From positions 1 to 24,494 of the forward strand of contig FR887118.1 in NCBI GenBank assembly GCA_000436735.1: 24,494 nucleotides of DNA, written 5' to 3'. The notes under the pieces were generated by a model. That model was not told the origin of the DNA, did not search any database, and was given only the letters and a program-made list of their open reading frames with translations. A program made the translations under genes and the position numbers. Positions 16,755-24,158 of this stretch are shown here, piece by piece. Each line of letters opens with the position of its first letter. Positions within the stretch are counted from its first letter, which is position 1. The DNA is from Firmicutes bacterium CAG:170. Lineage in GTDB: Bacteria > Bacillota > Clostridia > Oscillospirales > Oscillospiraceae.

Positions 16755-18206
16755 ATGAACTCATATTTCTTCTACGGAACATCGTCGGTTGCGTCCGTAA
16801 TCATCTCAGTCGCACTGATACTTTTTTCGGGCTTTCTGATGACGCGCATCACGAAGCTGCTGCGGCTGCCGAACGTGACGGCGTACATCGTGGCGGGCAT
16901 TCTCATCGGGCCGTACTGCCTGAACCTCGTGCCGCAGCGCATCATCGACGGGACGGATTTTCTGTCAGACATCGCGCTGGCGTTCATCGCGTTCTCGACC
17001 GGAGAATTCTTTAAGCTCTCGGTGCTTAAGAAAAGCGGCATGAAGGTTGTCTGGATCACGCTGTTTGAGGCGGTTCTGGCGTCCGTTTTCGTATTTATCC
17101 TGACGTATTTTGTGCTTCGGCTCGAGCTGGCGTTTTCCGTCGTGCTGGCGGCGCTCGCCTCAGCGACGGCGCCCGCCTCCACGATGATGACCATCCGGCA
17201 GACCGGAGCGAAGGGCGACTTCGTCGACACGCTGCTTCAGGTTGTCGCGCTGGACGATGTGGTGGGACTGGTACTCTACTCCGTTGCCATTTCTGTCGCG
17301 CTGGCGAGTCTCGGCGGCAGCGGCGGCTTCTCGTTTGAAACACTCGTGAAGCCCGTGCTTCTGAATCTGGCGGCGCTGGCGCTGGGCGGTCTGTTCGGGC
17401 TGGTGATGAAGCTGCTCATGCCCGCCCGCCGCTCGACCGACAACAAGCTCATCATCTCCGTCGCCCTCCTGTTCGCGTTCTGCGGCGTGTGCGCGCTGAT
17501 GGATGTATCACCGCTGCTCGGCTGCATGGCGATGGGCACGGTGTATACGAATGTCGCCGAAAACGACAAACTGTTCAAGCAGCTCGGCTATTTCAGCCCG
17601 CCGATTTTGCTGCTGTTTTTCGTCCGTTCCGGCATGAACTTCAAGCTCGACGCGCTCTTTTCCGCGTCCGGCAGCCTGAACGGCGTGCCGCTCATCGCAG
17701 TCGGCGTGGGCTATTTTCTCGTCCGCATCGCAGGCAAGTACATCGGCGCGTGGGTCGGCTGCGCGGCGGTCAAAAAGGATCGCCTTGTCCGCAATTATCT
17801 CGGCTTGGCGCTCATCCCGCAGGCGGGCGTGGCCATCGGCCTTGCGGCGCTTGGCGCGCGGACGCTCGGCGGCGTGATGGGAAGCGACCTCGAGACGATC
17901 ATCCTCGCATCGAGCGTGCTGTATGAATTACTTGGCCCCGGCTGCGCAAAGCTGGCGCTGTACTTATCGAAATCGTCCTCGACGAAGCTCGAGGACGTGG
18001 CCGTCGTCGTGGAAACGACGGAAACGGGCGAGAAAAAGTCCGATGTGGAGCTGCTCATCGAGCGCATCGGCAAGATCCGCGCAGAGCTTCCGGCGCGTCC
18101 GCATGAGGAAATGAGCGAAGAGGAAGCCGCTTTTATGGAGGCGGCGGAGGAACAGCGCCTTGCGCAGACGCAGGCGCAGAGACGGCGTCAGTATTTGAGG
18201 AGGTAA
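16755..18206 (+). CDS. CPA2-family cation/proton antiporter (Kef/NapA-like)
   Basis: 483 residues from the ATG at 16755, with GGAG eight bases upstream; ATG at 16749 sits on the ribosome site and the longer frame has no site. About 12 membrane spans occupy residues 1-400. LLRLPNVTAYIVAGILIGP is the family N-terminal signature. SATAPASTMMTIRQ and VVALDDVVGLVLYSVA contain the paired acidic (DD) ion site. A charged cytoplasmic tail of about 80 residues (KLEDVAVVVETTETG onwards) follows, without a TrkA-N domain. It exchanges Na+ or K+ for H+ across the membrane. The MgtC-like gene follows with its ribosome site overlapping the stop codon, so they form an operon separate from the sugar genes. Confidence 0.88.
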   Translation: MNSYFFYGTSSVASVIISVALILFSGFLMTRITKLLRLPNVTAYIVAGILIGPYCLNLVPQRIIDGTDFLSDIALAFIAFSTGEFFKLSVLKKSGMKVVWITLFEAVLASVFVFILTYFVLRLELAFSVVLAALASATAPASTMMTIRQTGAKGDFVDTLLQVVALDDVVGLVLYSVAISVALASLGGSGGFSFETLVKPVLLNLAALALGGLFGLVMKLLMPARRSTDNKLIISVALLFAFCGVCALMDVSPLLGCMAMGTVYTNVAENDKLFKQLGYFSPPILLLFFVRSGMNFKLDALFSASGSLNGVPLIAVGVGYFLVRIAGKYIGAWVGCAAVKKDRLVRNYLGLALIPQAGVAIGLAALGARTLGGVMGSDLETIILASSVLYELLGPGCAKLALYLSKSSSTKLEDVAVVVETTETGEKKSDVELLIERIGKIRAELPARPHEEMSEEEAAFMEAAEEQRLAQTQAQRRRQYLRR

Positions 18207-18212
18207 TTTGAT

Positions 18213-18932
18213 ATGCAATACGATCTGATCGCAGGCTGGCTCGGCCCGTGGAGCGAGGCGCTGAGCCTCGGCTCGATTCTGCTGCGCGTGGCGCTGAGCG
18301 TCCTGTTCGCGGCGATCATCGGCTGCGAGCGCTCGAGCAAGCGCCATTCGGCGGGTCTGCGCACGTTCATTCTTGTGAGCATTGCGGGCGTCTCCGCCAT
18401 GCTCATCGACCAGTGGCTGATACGCGTTTCCGGTGTGACGCTGCCCATTTTGTCGGCGGCGGCCGCACTCGGCATGGCGACGATCAGCGGCAACTCCATC
18501 CTGTTCAGCTCCCGCAACCAGATCAAGGGCCTCACAACCTCGGTCGGTCTGTGGTGCTGCGGTCTGCTCGGCATGGTGCTCGGCACGGGGCTGTATATGC
18601 CCGCGCTGGTGCTGTTTCTGGTGCTGCTTTGCAGTATGTCGGGACTTCCGGTACTGGAAAAGCATCTTAAAGACCGGTCAAATCACTTCGAGGTGCATTT
18701 GGAGCTGAAAAACAAGGGCGACCTTGCCGATTTCGTGGCGACCATCCGCGCCTTAGGCATCCGTATCGACGATATTGAGTCGAACCCGGCATACATCGGC
18801 TCGGGGCTCAGCGTGTTTTCGGTTTCGTTCACCGTCACCAGTCCGGAACTCAAGCAGTATAAAAAGCATACCGAGATCATTGAAGCCCTGCGCTCACTCG
18901 ATTATGTGTATTATATTGAAGAAATGAACTGA
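18213..18932 (+). CDS. MgtC/SapB family membrane protein
   Basis: 239 residues; TTGAGGAGGTAA upstream gives a strong ribosome site over the antiporter's stop codon. The N-terminal half has the MgtC signature (ILLRVALSVLFAAIIGCER followed by HSAGLRTFILVSIAG) and about five spans. The C-terminal 80 residues (FEVHLELKNKGDLADFV onwards) form an ACT-like soluble domain, as in MgtC. MgtC proteins affect Mg2+ limitation responses and F-type ATP synthase. Pairing with a cation/proton antiporter suggests ion or membrane-potential homeostasis. Confidence 0.85.
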   Translation: MQYDLIAGWLGPWSEALSLGSILLRVALSVLFAAIIGCERSSKRHSAGLRTFILVSIAGVSAMLIDQWLIRVSGVTLPILSAAAALGMATISGNSILFSSRNQIKGLTTSVGLWCCGLLGMVLGTGLYMPALVLFLVLLCSMSGLPVLEKHLKDRSNHFEVHLELKNKGDLADFVATIRALGIRIDDIESNPAYIGSGLSVFSVSFTVTSPELKQYKKHTEIIEALRSLDYVYYIEEMN

Positions 18933-18933
18933 A

Positions 18934-18962
18934 AATCCCTGCCGCGTGATGCGGCAGGGATT
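18934..18962. terminator. Bidirectional terminator between mgtC-like and GH4 genes
   Basis: AATCCCTGCCGC (18934-18945) pairs perfectly over 12 bp with 18951-18962, with a five-base loop. Short T-runs follow on each strand. It sits two bases after the MgtC stop and 12 bases after the GH4 stop on the other strand, as expected for convergent genes. Confidence 0.85.
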
Positions 18963-18974
18963 CAAACTCAGTTT

Positions 18975-20297
18975 TCAGTGAAATGCAGGAAGCCATGTGC
19001 CGTGGGCTTCGATCAGGGCGTCAACCAACTTGACGATCGTGTCGATGTCAAGCTCGCCGCTGGTATGCGGGTCCATCATCGCCGCCTGATAAATGCAGTC
19101 GCGTCTGCGCGTATGGGCGGCTTCGATCGTCAGCAGATGGACATTGATCTGCATCAGATTCATCGCAGCGCATTGCAGCGGAAGACTTCCGACACGGCAG
19201 GGATGAATGCCGGTGTTGTTGACCATGCATGGGACCTCGACGCACGCTTCCTCCGGGAAATTGGTGATCAGGTGTCCTGTGTTCAGGACGTTCCCGCCGA
19301 TTTGAATGGGCTTGTTTGTCAGAGCGGCTTCCATGATGTAGGAGGCATATTCGTGTGAACGGGTATGCGGAGCTTGCGCGGACGCTTGCAGCGACTTTCG
19401 CTCCTCCGCCCAGTCCTGAATGTGTCGCAGGCAGCGGCGCGGATACTCATCCAAGGGAATCTGGTAACGCTCAATCAGTTCCGGATAGTTTGATTTGATA
19501 TAAAACGCGCTGTACTCCGCATTGTGCTCGCTGGACTCCGTACAGTAATATCCCAGTCGGTCAATATAGTCGAACCGGACCATGTCGTCGTGCTTCTGTG
19601 AAATGTTCTTCTCGTGTGCTCTGCGGCGGATCTCCGGATAAAGGTCATTGCCGTCCCGATCCTTGAGCTCAAGCAGCCATGCCATATGGTTGATCCCTGC
19701 GATCAACTCTTTTCTGCCGGCCAGCGCGTCCTCCATCCCGAGCTTTTTCAGCAGCCGCTCGGAGCAGACCTGTACGCTGTGGCAGAGGCCAACCGTGTTG
19801 ATGCCGGTGTATCGCTGAAGATATCCGGTGACCATTGCCATCGGATTCACATAGTTCAGAAACAGCGCGTCGGGGCAAACCGCCTCCATGTCGCGCACAA
19901 AGGACTCTACGACCGGAATGGTGCGCAGCGCACGCATAATGCCGCCGATCCCGGCGGTATCTCCGATCGTCTGCCGCAGCCCGAAGTGTTTGGGAACCTC
20001 GAAATCTGTGATCGTACAGGGATCATAGCCCCCAATCTGAACCGCGTTGATCACAAAATCCGCGCCGCGCAGCGCGTCCCGGCGCTGCTCCGGACCGAGA
20101 TAGGCTGTGAGCCGTGCATGAGAGCCGGCGTTTTTCTGCATCGCGGAAATGATCTCCATACTTTGGTTCAACAATTCGGCATCAATATCATACAATGCGA
20201 TCTCGCAGTCCCGAAGCACTTCAGAGCAGAAGCAATCGCCGATGACATTTCGAACAAACACCGCGCTTCCGGCGCCAAGAAACGTAATTTTCGCCAT
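18975..20297 (-). CDS. melA: GH4 alpha-galactosidase (MelA-like)
   Basis: 440 residues, with AGGAGG eight bases before the ATG at 20297. GH4 enzymes use NAD+ and Mn2+ by a redox mechanism. ITFLGAGSAVFVRN is the dinucleotide site, FVINAVQIGGYDP and DTAGIGGIMRALRT follow, YVNPMAMVTGYL is the conserved NP motif, and GLCHSVQ provides the Cys/His metal ligands; GINHMAWLLEL is typical of MelA. No signal peptide, so it cleaves imported alpha-galactosides (melibiose, raffinose type). A divergently transcribed AraC regulator lies beside it. The galactose released would need galactokinase, yet the galK/galE of this window are deleted, so other copies must serve. Confidence 0.9.
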   Translation of the reverse strand: MAKITFLGAGSAVFVRNVIGDCFCSEVLRDCEIALYDIDAELLNQSMEIISAMQKNAGSHARLTAYLGPEQRRDALRGADFVINAVQIGGYDPCTITDFEVPKHFGLRQTIGDTAGIGGIMRALRTIPVVESFVRDMEAVCPDALFLNYVNPMAMVTGYLQRYTGINTVGLCHSVQVCSERLLKKLGMEDALAGRKELIAGINHMAWLLELKDRDGNDLYPEIRRRAHEKNISQKHDDMVRFDYIDRLGYYCTESSEHNAEYSAFYIKSNYPELIERYQIPLDEYPRRCLRHIQDWAEERKSLQASAQAPHTRSHEYASYIMEAALTNKPIQIGGNVLNTGHLITNFPEEACVEVPCMVNNTGIHPCRVGSLPLQCAAMNLMQINVHLLTIEAAHTRRRDCIYQAAMMDPHTSGELDIDTIVKLVDALIEAHGTWLPAFH

Positions 20298-20323
20298 ATA
20301 AAGTCCTCCTTTGGATGACTGTT

Positions 20324-20332
20324 ATTTTACCA
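20324..20332 (-). promoter_or_regulatory. Extended -10 promoter of the GH4 gene
   Basis: TGGTAAAAT on the minus strand is an extended -10 element, 26 bases upstream of the start codon. No good -35 box is visible at 16-18 bases, as expected for a promoter needing an activator such as the neighbouring AraC protein. The rest of the divergent interval (20333-20418) holds two CCATTT direct repeats (20387, 20395), which may or may not be binding sites. Confidence 0.5.
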
Positions 20333-20418
20333 ACACGGGCAGAGAAAGGCGATGACGCAATGCGAGATGCTTTTGGGAAAATGTGACCATTTCGCCATTT
20401 AGAAGGAAGATTGATAAA

Positions 20419-21228
20419 ATGAGCAGACAAACCATATGGATCGCCGACCAGCATTGGAAGGACATCAATCCGCTGCAATGCGGGTGGGAACAGTGCGAAG
20501 CCGGACATTCCTTCGGTCCGACCGTGCGCGGCTTTTATTTGATCCACTATGTGCTCTCCGGTCGCGGCATTTTCTCTGCACACGGAACAGACTTTTCACT
20601 GCGGAAGGGGCAAATGTTCATCATTCATCCGCAGGAATTGACCTTCTACAAGGCGGGCAGTCAGGACCCGTGGCAGTATATCTGGATTGGGTTTGAAGCA
20701 GATATTACAATGCCTGCGGCTTTGCAAAAAAGTGTGCTCTCCATGCCGGAGCTTCGCAGTACGTTCCTGAGACTGAAGGATGCGCAGAGGCTTTCAGCCG
20801 GAAGGGAGCAGTTTCTATGCAGCGTCCTGTGGGAAATTCTTTGCGCGCTCCAGCAGACCGATCACCGGCTGGCGCAGACGCGCACGGACTATGCCATGCA
20901 GGCGATGACCTTTCTGGAAACACATTACATGGCAAAAATCTCTATTGCGGATATGGCTGATCAGATGAATCTTGACAGGAGCTATCTTTGCAGGCTTTTC
21001 CGGAAGCGCGTCGGCTGTTCGCCGCAGCAGTATCTGACAGAACTGCGGCTTCAGAAGGCGATGCTTCTCATGTCAGAGGAGCACTGTTCCTTAAGCGACG
21101 CAGCTTTTTATGTGGGATATTCCGATGTTGCTTCATTTTCCAGAGCGTTTCGACAGAAATACGGAATGCCGCCGGGGCGGTATTGTAAGGAACACGGTGA
21201 AAGCGGATGTATGGAAAGGGACTTCTAG
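20419..21228 (+). CDS. AraC-family regulator of the alpha-galactosidase gene
   Basis: 269 residues from the ATG at 20419, with AGAAGGAAG upstream; a longer frame starts at 20383 but lacks a ribosome site. The N-terminal 150 residues form a cupin-like sugar sensor (LIHYVLSGRGIFSAHG, LRKGQMFIIHPQELTFY, WQYIWIGFE). The C-terminal 100 residues form a double helix-turn-helix (ISIADMADQMNLDRSYLCRLFRK then LSDAAFYVGYSDVASFSRAFRQKYGMPPGRYC). The arrangement with the GH4 gene is that of MelR/RafR-type activators, so it probably switches on 18975-20297 in response to an alpha-galactoside. Confidence 0.88.
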   Translation: MSRQTIWIADQHWKDINPLQCGWEQCEAGHSFGPTVRGFYLIHYVLSGRGIFSAHGTDFSLRKGQMFIIHPQELTFYKAGSQDPWQYIWIGFEADITMPAALQKSVLSMPELRSTFLRLKDAQRLSAGREQFLCSVLWEILCALQQTDHRLAQTRTDYAMQAMTFLETHYMAKISIADMADQMNLDRSYLCRLFRKRVGCSPQQYLTELRLQKAMLLMSEEHCSLSDAAFYVGYSDVASFSRAFRQKYGMPPGRYCKEHGESGCMERDF

Positions 21229-21302
21229 TATAATTTGAGCATCTGCGCAAGCGCTGGCGTGCCCTTTGACCAAATTTCACCGTATAGTTTCGTTTTTTTG
21301 AT

Positions 21303-21374
21303 TTACGAAAGAGGGCCCCACTCCGCTGACAGTTTCTCAAAATACGCATACGTCTCCGGAGTCAGCTCCTTATG
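21303..21374 (-). pseudogene. Orphan 3' coding fragment
   Basis: On the minus strand one frame reads HKELTPETYAYFEKLSA then EWGPLS and a stop at 21303-21305. It looks like the natural C-terminus of a protein, out of frame with the DUF3991-like gene that ends at 21362. I do not recognise the parent gene. The rest of the interval 21229-21302 shows a T-run (21294-21300) but no clear stem or gene. Confidence 0.35.
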
Positions 21375-21661
21375 CCGTAATATTTTTGTACAAAACTGAC
21401 AGCGCGGCCGCCCTCGTTTGAGGCATGATCGAACCACTCGCAGCCGCGCACCGTGACGCTGTGGTCGCTGGCGAGCCGCTTTTCCCGTCCGGACTTGATG
21501 AGCTTTTCACCCTGCCGGAGGAGAAATTCTTCGAGATCGACGGACGCGGCGCGTTCTTTCTGTTCTGGCGTAAATTCAATAAATTTGCTGATTTTTCTCA
21601 CCACTTTCTGCTGTTGCAAAGAGTTTTGTTTTAGGTTATACTGTCCATAGGAAGGGGGCAC
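21362..21661 (-). pseudogene. DUF3991-like (mobile-element TOPRIM/primase-like) protein, truncated
   Basis: About 85 residues resemble the N-terminus of DUF3991/TOPRIM proteins from conjugative elements: FTPEQKERAASVDLEEFLLRQGEKL, a DHSVTVRG strand, then WFDHASNEGGRAVSFVQKYYG. Full-length relatives run to about 300 residues or more, with a TOPRIM domain. Here the frame ends three codons after YYG, where family members continue with SFPEA. The open frame starts with GTG at 21661 without a ribosome site; an internal GTG near the VVRKISKF residues is more likely. Its 5' end faces and overlaps the MNT promoter. A remnant of the element that also carries the relaxase. Confidence 0.6.
21614..21642 (+). 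promoter_or_regulatory. Promoter of the MNT/HEPN operon
   Basis: TTGCAA (21614-21619), 17 bases, then TATACT (21637-21642). GGAAGGGGG (21650-21658) is the ribosome site before the ATG at 21667. It lies within the 5' end of the truncated minus-strand DUF3991-like frame, so that frame's start is probably no longer used. Confidence 0.7.
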
Positions 21662-21666
21662 ACGGA

Positions 21667-21984
21667 ATGCAAAAGCAAGTATATTCGATTGACGAGATCC
21701 GCAAAATCGTCACGCCAATTGCAAAGCAGCACGGCGTGGACAAGGTGTTTCTGTTCGGCTCCTATGCAAGAGGCGACGCAACGCCCGCCAGCGATGTAGA
21801 CCTCTACGTGGACGCGCCCAAGCTGCGCGGCCTGTTCGCCCTTGGCGGTCTGTATGCTGACTTGGAGGACGCGCTCCAAAAGAGCATCGACGTTGTGACG
21901 ACCGGCTCTCTCAAGTACAACAAGGACAAAGCCTTCCTCGAAAATCTGCGAAAGGATCGGGTGCTGCTGTATGAGCTTTCCTAA
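21667..21984 (+). CDS. MNT-domain nucleotidyltransferase (MntA-like antitoxin)
   Basis: 105 residues. VFLFGSYARGDATPASDVDLYVD is the minimal nucleotidyltransferase signature (GSxARG, then DxD) of MntA-type proteins. In the HEPN/MNT type VII toxin-antitoxin family, MntA AMPylates the HEPN toxin to silence it. The signature is complete, so it should be active. It overlaps the HEPN gene by 14 bases, so they are coupled. No prior gene is co-transcribed. Confidence 0.88.
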   Translation: MQKQVYSIDEIRKIVTPIAKQHGVDKVFLFGSYARGDATPASDVDLYVDAPKLRGLFALGGLYADLEDALQKSIDVVTTGSLKYNKDKAFLENLRKDRVLLYELS

Positions 21985-22327
21985 CCGCGACGCGCAGATC
22001 CTGGCGCACATTTTGGAGTATTGTAATCGAGTCGAAAAGACACTATCCCGCTTCGGTCGTAATTTTGATATCTTTCTGGAAGATCAGGATTACATGGATT
22101 CTGTCAGCATGAACCTGCTCCAAATTGGCGAACTTGCTGGAAAGTTTTCCGATGCGTATGTGCAAGAAACTAAGCCGCAGATGGATTGGCGCGCAATCAA
22201 AAATATGCGCAATATGTTCGCGCACGACTATGGTTCAATGGACAAAGATCGCATCTGGCAGACAGCAACCGAAGACATTCCGGCACTTAAGGCGTATTGC
22301 GAACGCGCATTGACCGAGGATTTTTAA
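21971..22327 (+). CDS. HEPN-domain RNase toxin (HepT-like)
   Basis: 118 residues, starting inside the end of the MNT gene. It is an all-helical HEPN protein with the RX4H RNase motif followed by Tyr (RNMFAHDY, about residues 79-86) and the conserved MNLLQIGELAGKFS helix. HepT cleaves RNA unless modified by its MNT partner. All key residues are present. The pair ends at a strong terminator and sits between the relaxase and the truncated DUF3991-like gene, so it is probably the stability module of the mobile element. Confidence 0.88.
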   Translation: MSFPNRDAQILAHILEYCNRVEKTLSRFGRNFDIFLEDQDYMDSVSMNLLQIGELAGKFSDAYVQETKPQMDWRAIKNMRNMFAHDYGSMDKDRIWQTATEDIPALKAYCERALTEDF

Positions 22328-23858
22328 GCAAATATGCAACAGGCGACGCTGTCAGCACAGCGCCGCCTGTTTTATCGTATGACCTGTCCATAGCCCTGCT
22401 CCTGCTCATGGTCATCCCGCTTATGACCCATCGCCAGCCGCTTCTGCATGAGCTTTTTGCGGTTTGCTCTTGCTCATGGTCATCCTGTTTATGACCCATC
22501 GCCAGCCGCTTCTGCATGAGCTTTTTGCGGCGTTTGGAATCGACGCGGATGCCCATTGGATTGCTGGGCGGCGCGGCATTCTCGCGGAAGATTTGCCCCA
22601 TCTGGTGGAACAGGCGAACGGTTGAATTCAGAAGATATTCGCTTGGAAGCCGCGCAGGGTGCGAAGGCGTGGATGAAGTATTCTCATCTGCAAGCGTCGG
22701 ATTTGCAGAAGCGTCTCTAGAAGTTTCTTCAGCAGACGGTTCTTCAGCTTGCGAAGTTTCCTGCTCCATCTGCTGCCGTAAACGCTCCGCTTCCTGAATG
22801 ATGGCGTTCTTAATGGCTCGGAATTCTTTCTGCTGCGAGAGCGGATTATACTGACGGGGTCGGTTCTTGTAGTAGCCCTCCAGCGTATCACGCACCCCAT
22901 TCCAGACAGAATAATACGCTGCCACCTCCGGCAGCTTTTCCAGCTCATCCACGATTTCATCAACCTTGTCTTTAAGCGGCTTTGTGAGATAAGCGTATTG
23001 CTTTTTACCACCGACCGTGCGCAGCTCCAACGCAAGCTCCAGCATTTTTTGTTGAATCGATTCTGGCGGATTTTCAATAGATTCTAGCCGGTCAACAAGT
23101 CCGTGCATGGCTGTCCGCGCCGCTTCGGTTACGTCCTTATAAGCTGCATCCTTCCGAATATAGAGATTTTCCAACTCTGCCTGAAAGATGCTGTTGGTCA
23201 TCGCAGAGCGTAATTTCACAACAGCATCCCGCTTCAAAACCGTCTCCTGATCTGTCCAGATCATCATGTGAATATGCGGGTGCGCATCCGCATCGTGGTA
23301 AGCCGCATACCAGTGCAGTGCCGACGCTGGAATATGAAACGCTTCCGCAAACTTATTCTGTTGGCTGACGAGCAGCTTGCGCCATGCTGCGGCATTGTTA
23401 TATCCCAAACGCTCCGCGTCCTCACGATGCAGGGAATAGATGATCGTCCAGACGTTGCCGTCGTGCGCGGTCAAGTCGTGCATCGCCGCAGTCAAGTTTG
23501 CATTATCTTCTCGACCGAACAGGCCGTGTGCGCCATGCTTTTCCGCGCCGGGGCGCGTCGCAATGTAACGCAGATAGCCGTTTTCGGATTGAAGATTTTG
23601 CATATGCGTGTCCAACGCGGCAGAAATGAGCGCCGACGCAGTGTGCAGCGTCGGCGCTTGCTTGTAGTCCTCGTATTCGAAAGAATCCCGCATATCCGGG
23701 AAGTCCTTAAGCAGCTTTGTGACCATTTCTTTCTGCTTTTCTGTCGCGGGGCCCTTGCCATTCAGAACTTCAACGCCCTCGCGCGTGGCGATATACCTCA
23801 TGTAGCCGCCTGCACTTTTACGGCTGATGAAGCCAGTTTTTTGTATCAGCCGCGCCAT
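22287..23858 (-). CDS. MobP3-like relaxase with altered C-terminus
   Basis: 523 residues; the upstream fragment's stop lies just before the ATG, so they are coupled. The N-terminus has two copies of a family motif, GGYMRYIATREGVE (about 17-30) and NGYLRYIATRPGAEKHGAHGLF (about 93-114). VWTIIYSLHREDAERLGY follows, and then the metal-binding HDADAHPHIHMMIW. Coiled, charged sequence fills residues 240-400. It would nick at oriT and pilot DNA in mobilisation. The last 55 residues are aberrant: a 68-bp tandem duplication at 22403-22530 shifts the frame, so translation misses the original stop at 22372 and runs on to 22287, through the terminator into antisense HEPN sequence. The catalytic domain is unaffected, so activity may be kept. 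Confidence 0.85.
   Translation of the reverse strand: MARLIQKTGFISRKSAGGYMRYIATREGVEVLNGKGPATEKQKEMVTKLLKDFPDMRDSFEYEDYKQAPTLHTASALISAALDTHMQNLQSENGYLRYIATRPGAEKHGAHGLFGREDNANLTAAMHDLTAHDGNVWTIIYSLHREDAERLGYNNAAAWRKLLVSQQNKFAEAFHIPASALHWYAAYHDADAHPHIHMMIWTDQETVLKRDAVVKLRSAMTNSIFQAELENLYIRKDAAYKDVTEAARTAMHGLVDRLESIENPPESIQQKMLELALELRTVGGKKQYAYLTKPLKDKVDEIVDELEKLPEVAAYYSVWNGVRDTLEGYYKNRPRQYNPLSQQKEFRAIKNAIIQEAERLRQQMEQETSQAEEPSAEETSRDASANPTLADENTSSTPSHPARLPSEYLLNSTVRLFHQMGQIFRENAAPPSNPMGIRVDSKRRKKLMQKRLAMGHKQDDHEQEQTAKSSCRSGWRWVISGMTMSRSRAMDRSYDKTGGAVLTASPVAYLLKNPRSMRVRNTP
22338..22371. terminator. Bidirectional terminator between HEPN gene and relaxase gene
   Basis: A 15-bp stem with one mismatch (22338-22352 with 22357-22371, loop CAGC) is followed by TTT on the plus strand. 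It lies 10 bases after the HEPN stop. On the minus strand it sits right after the ancestral relaxase stop codon (22372-22374), so it once ended both convergent transcripts. Now the frameshifted relaxase reads through it. Confidence 0.85.
22403..22530. repeat. Tandem duplication, 60-bp copies with 68-bp period
   Basis: The 60 bases at 22403-22462 recur at 22471-22530 with two differences, separated by TTTGCTCT. On the minus strand the unit encodes KKLMQKRLAMGHK..DDHEQEQ. The 68-bp period is not a multiple of three. The second copy is therefore read out of frame, while in the original frame it would lead to GYGQVIR and stop at 22372. Confidence 0.9.
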
Positions 23859-23861
23859 CTG

Positions 23862-24158
23862 TTACCATCGACTATGCTGCCGAAGCACCTCCGGAAACGA
23901 GATCTGGCCGTTCGTCCGCAGCACCTCCTGATAGCTTTTTCCGCGCATCTGCTGGTAGGTCTGCGCGTCAATATCCGTGTCCGAAGCAAGGATATGATTG
24001 CAGACGTTTTGCTCGACCGCCTGCTTCAGAAGCAGCTTGCCAATGCGATCTCCGAACATACTGAGGATGGCTTCGAGCGTTTCTCCAAGGATTTTTGGCA
24101 GAAAGTCCCCGGCATTCGCAGAAATCACAGCTGCGGGCTGGCTTTTGGAGCAGGCGCA
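23862..24158 (-). pseudogene. Unrecognised 3' gene fragment upstream of the relaxase
   Basis: The open frame (from a GTG at 24128, or from further upstream after a TGA near 24160) reads VISANAGDFLPKILGETL, then a helical middle, and ends SYQEVLRTNGQISFPEV then LRQHSRW. Its stop lies three bases before the relaxase ATG, so it was an operon partner of the relaxase. The 5' part is replaced by integrase sequence in another frame. I do not recognise the family. Confidence 0.45.

Noticed and set aside
22403..22530. CRISPR-like repeats
   Set aside because: Only two copies, 60 bases long with an 8-base spacer, within a coding sequence: a tandem duplication.
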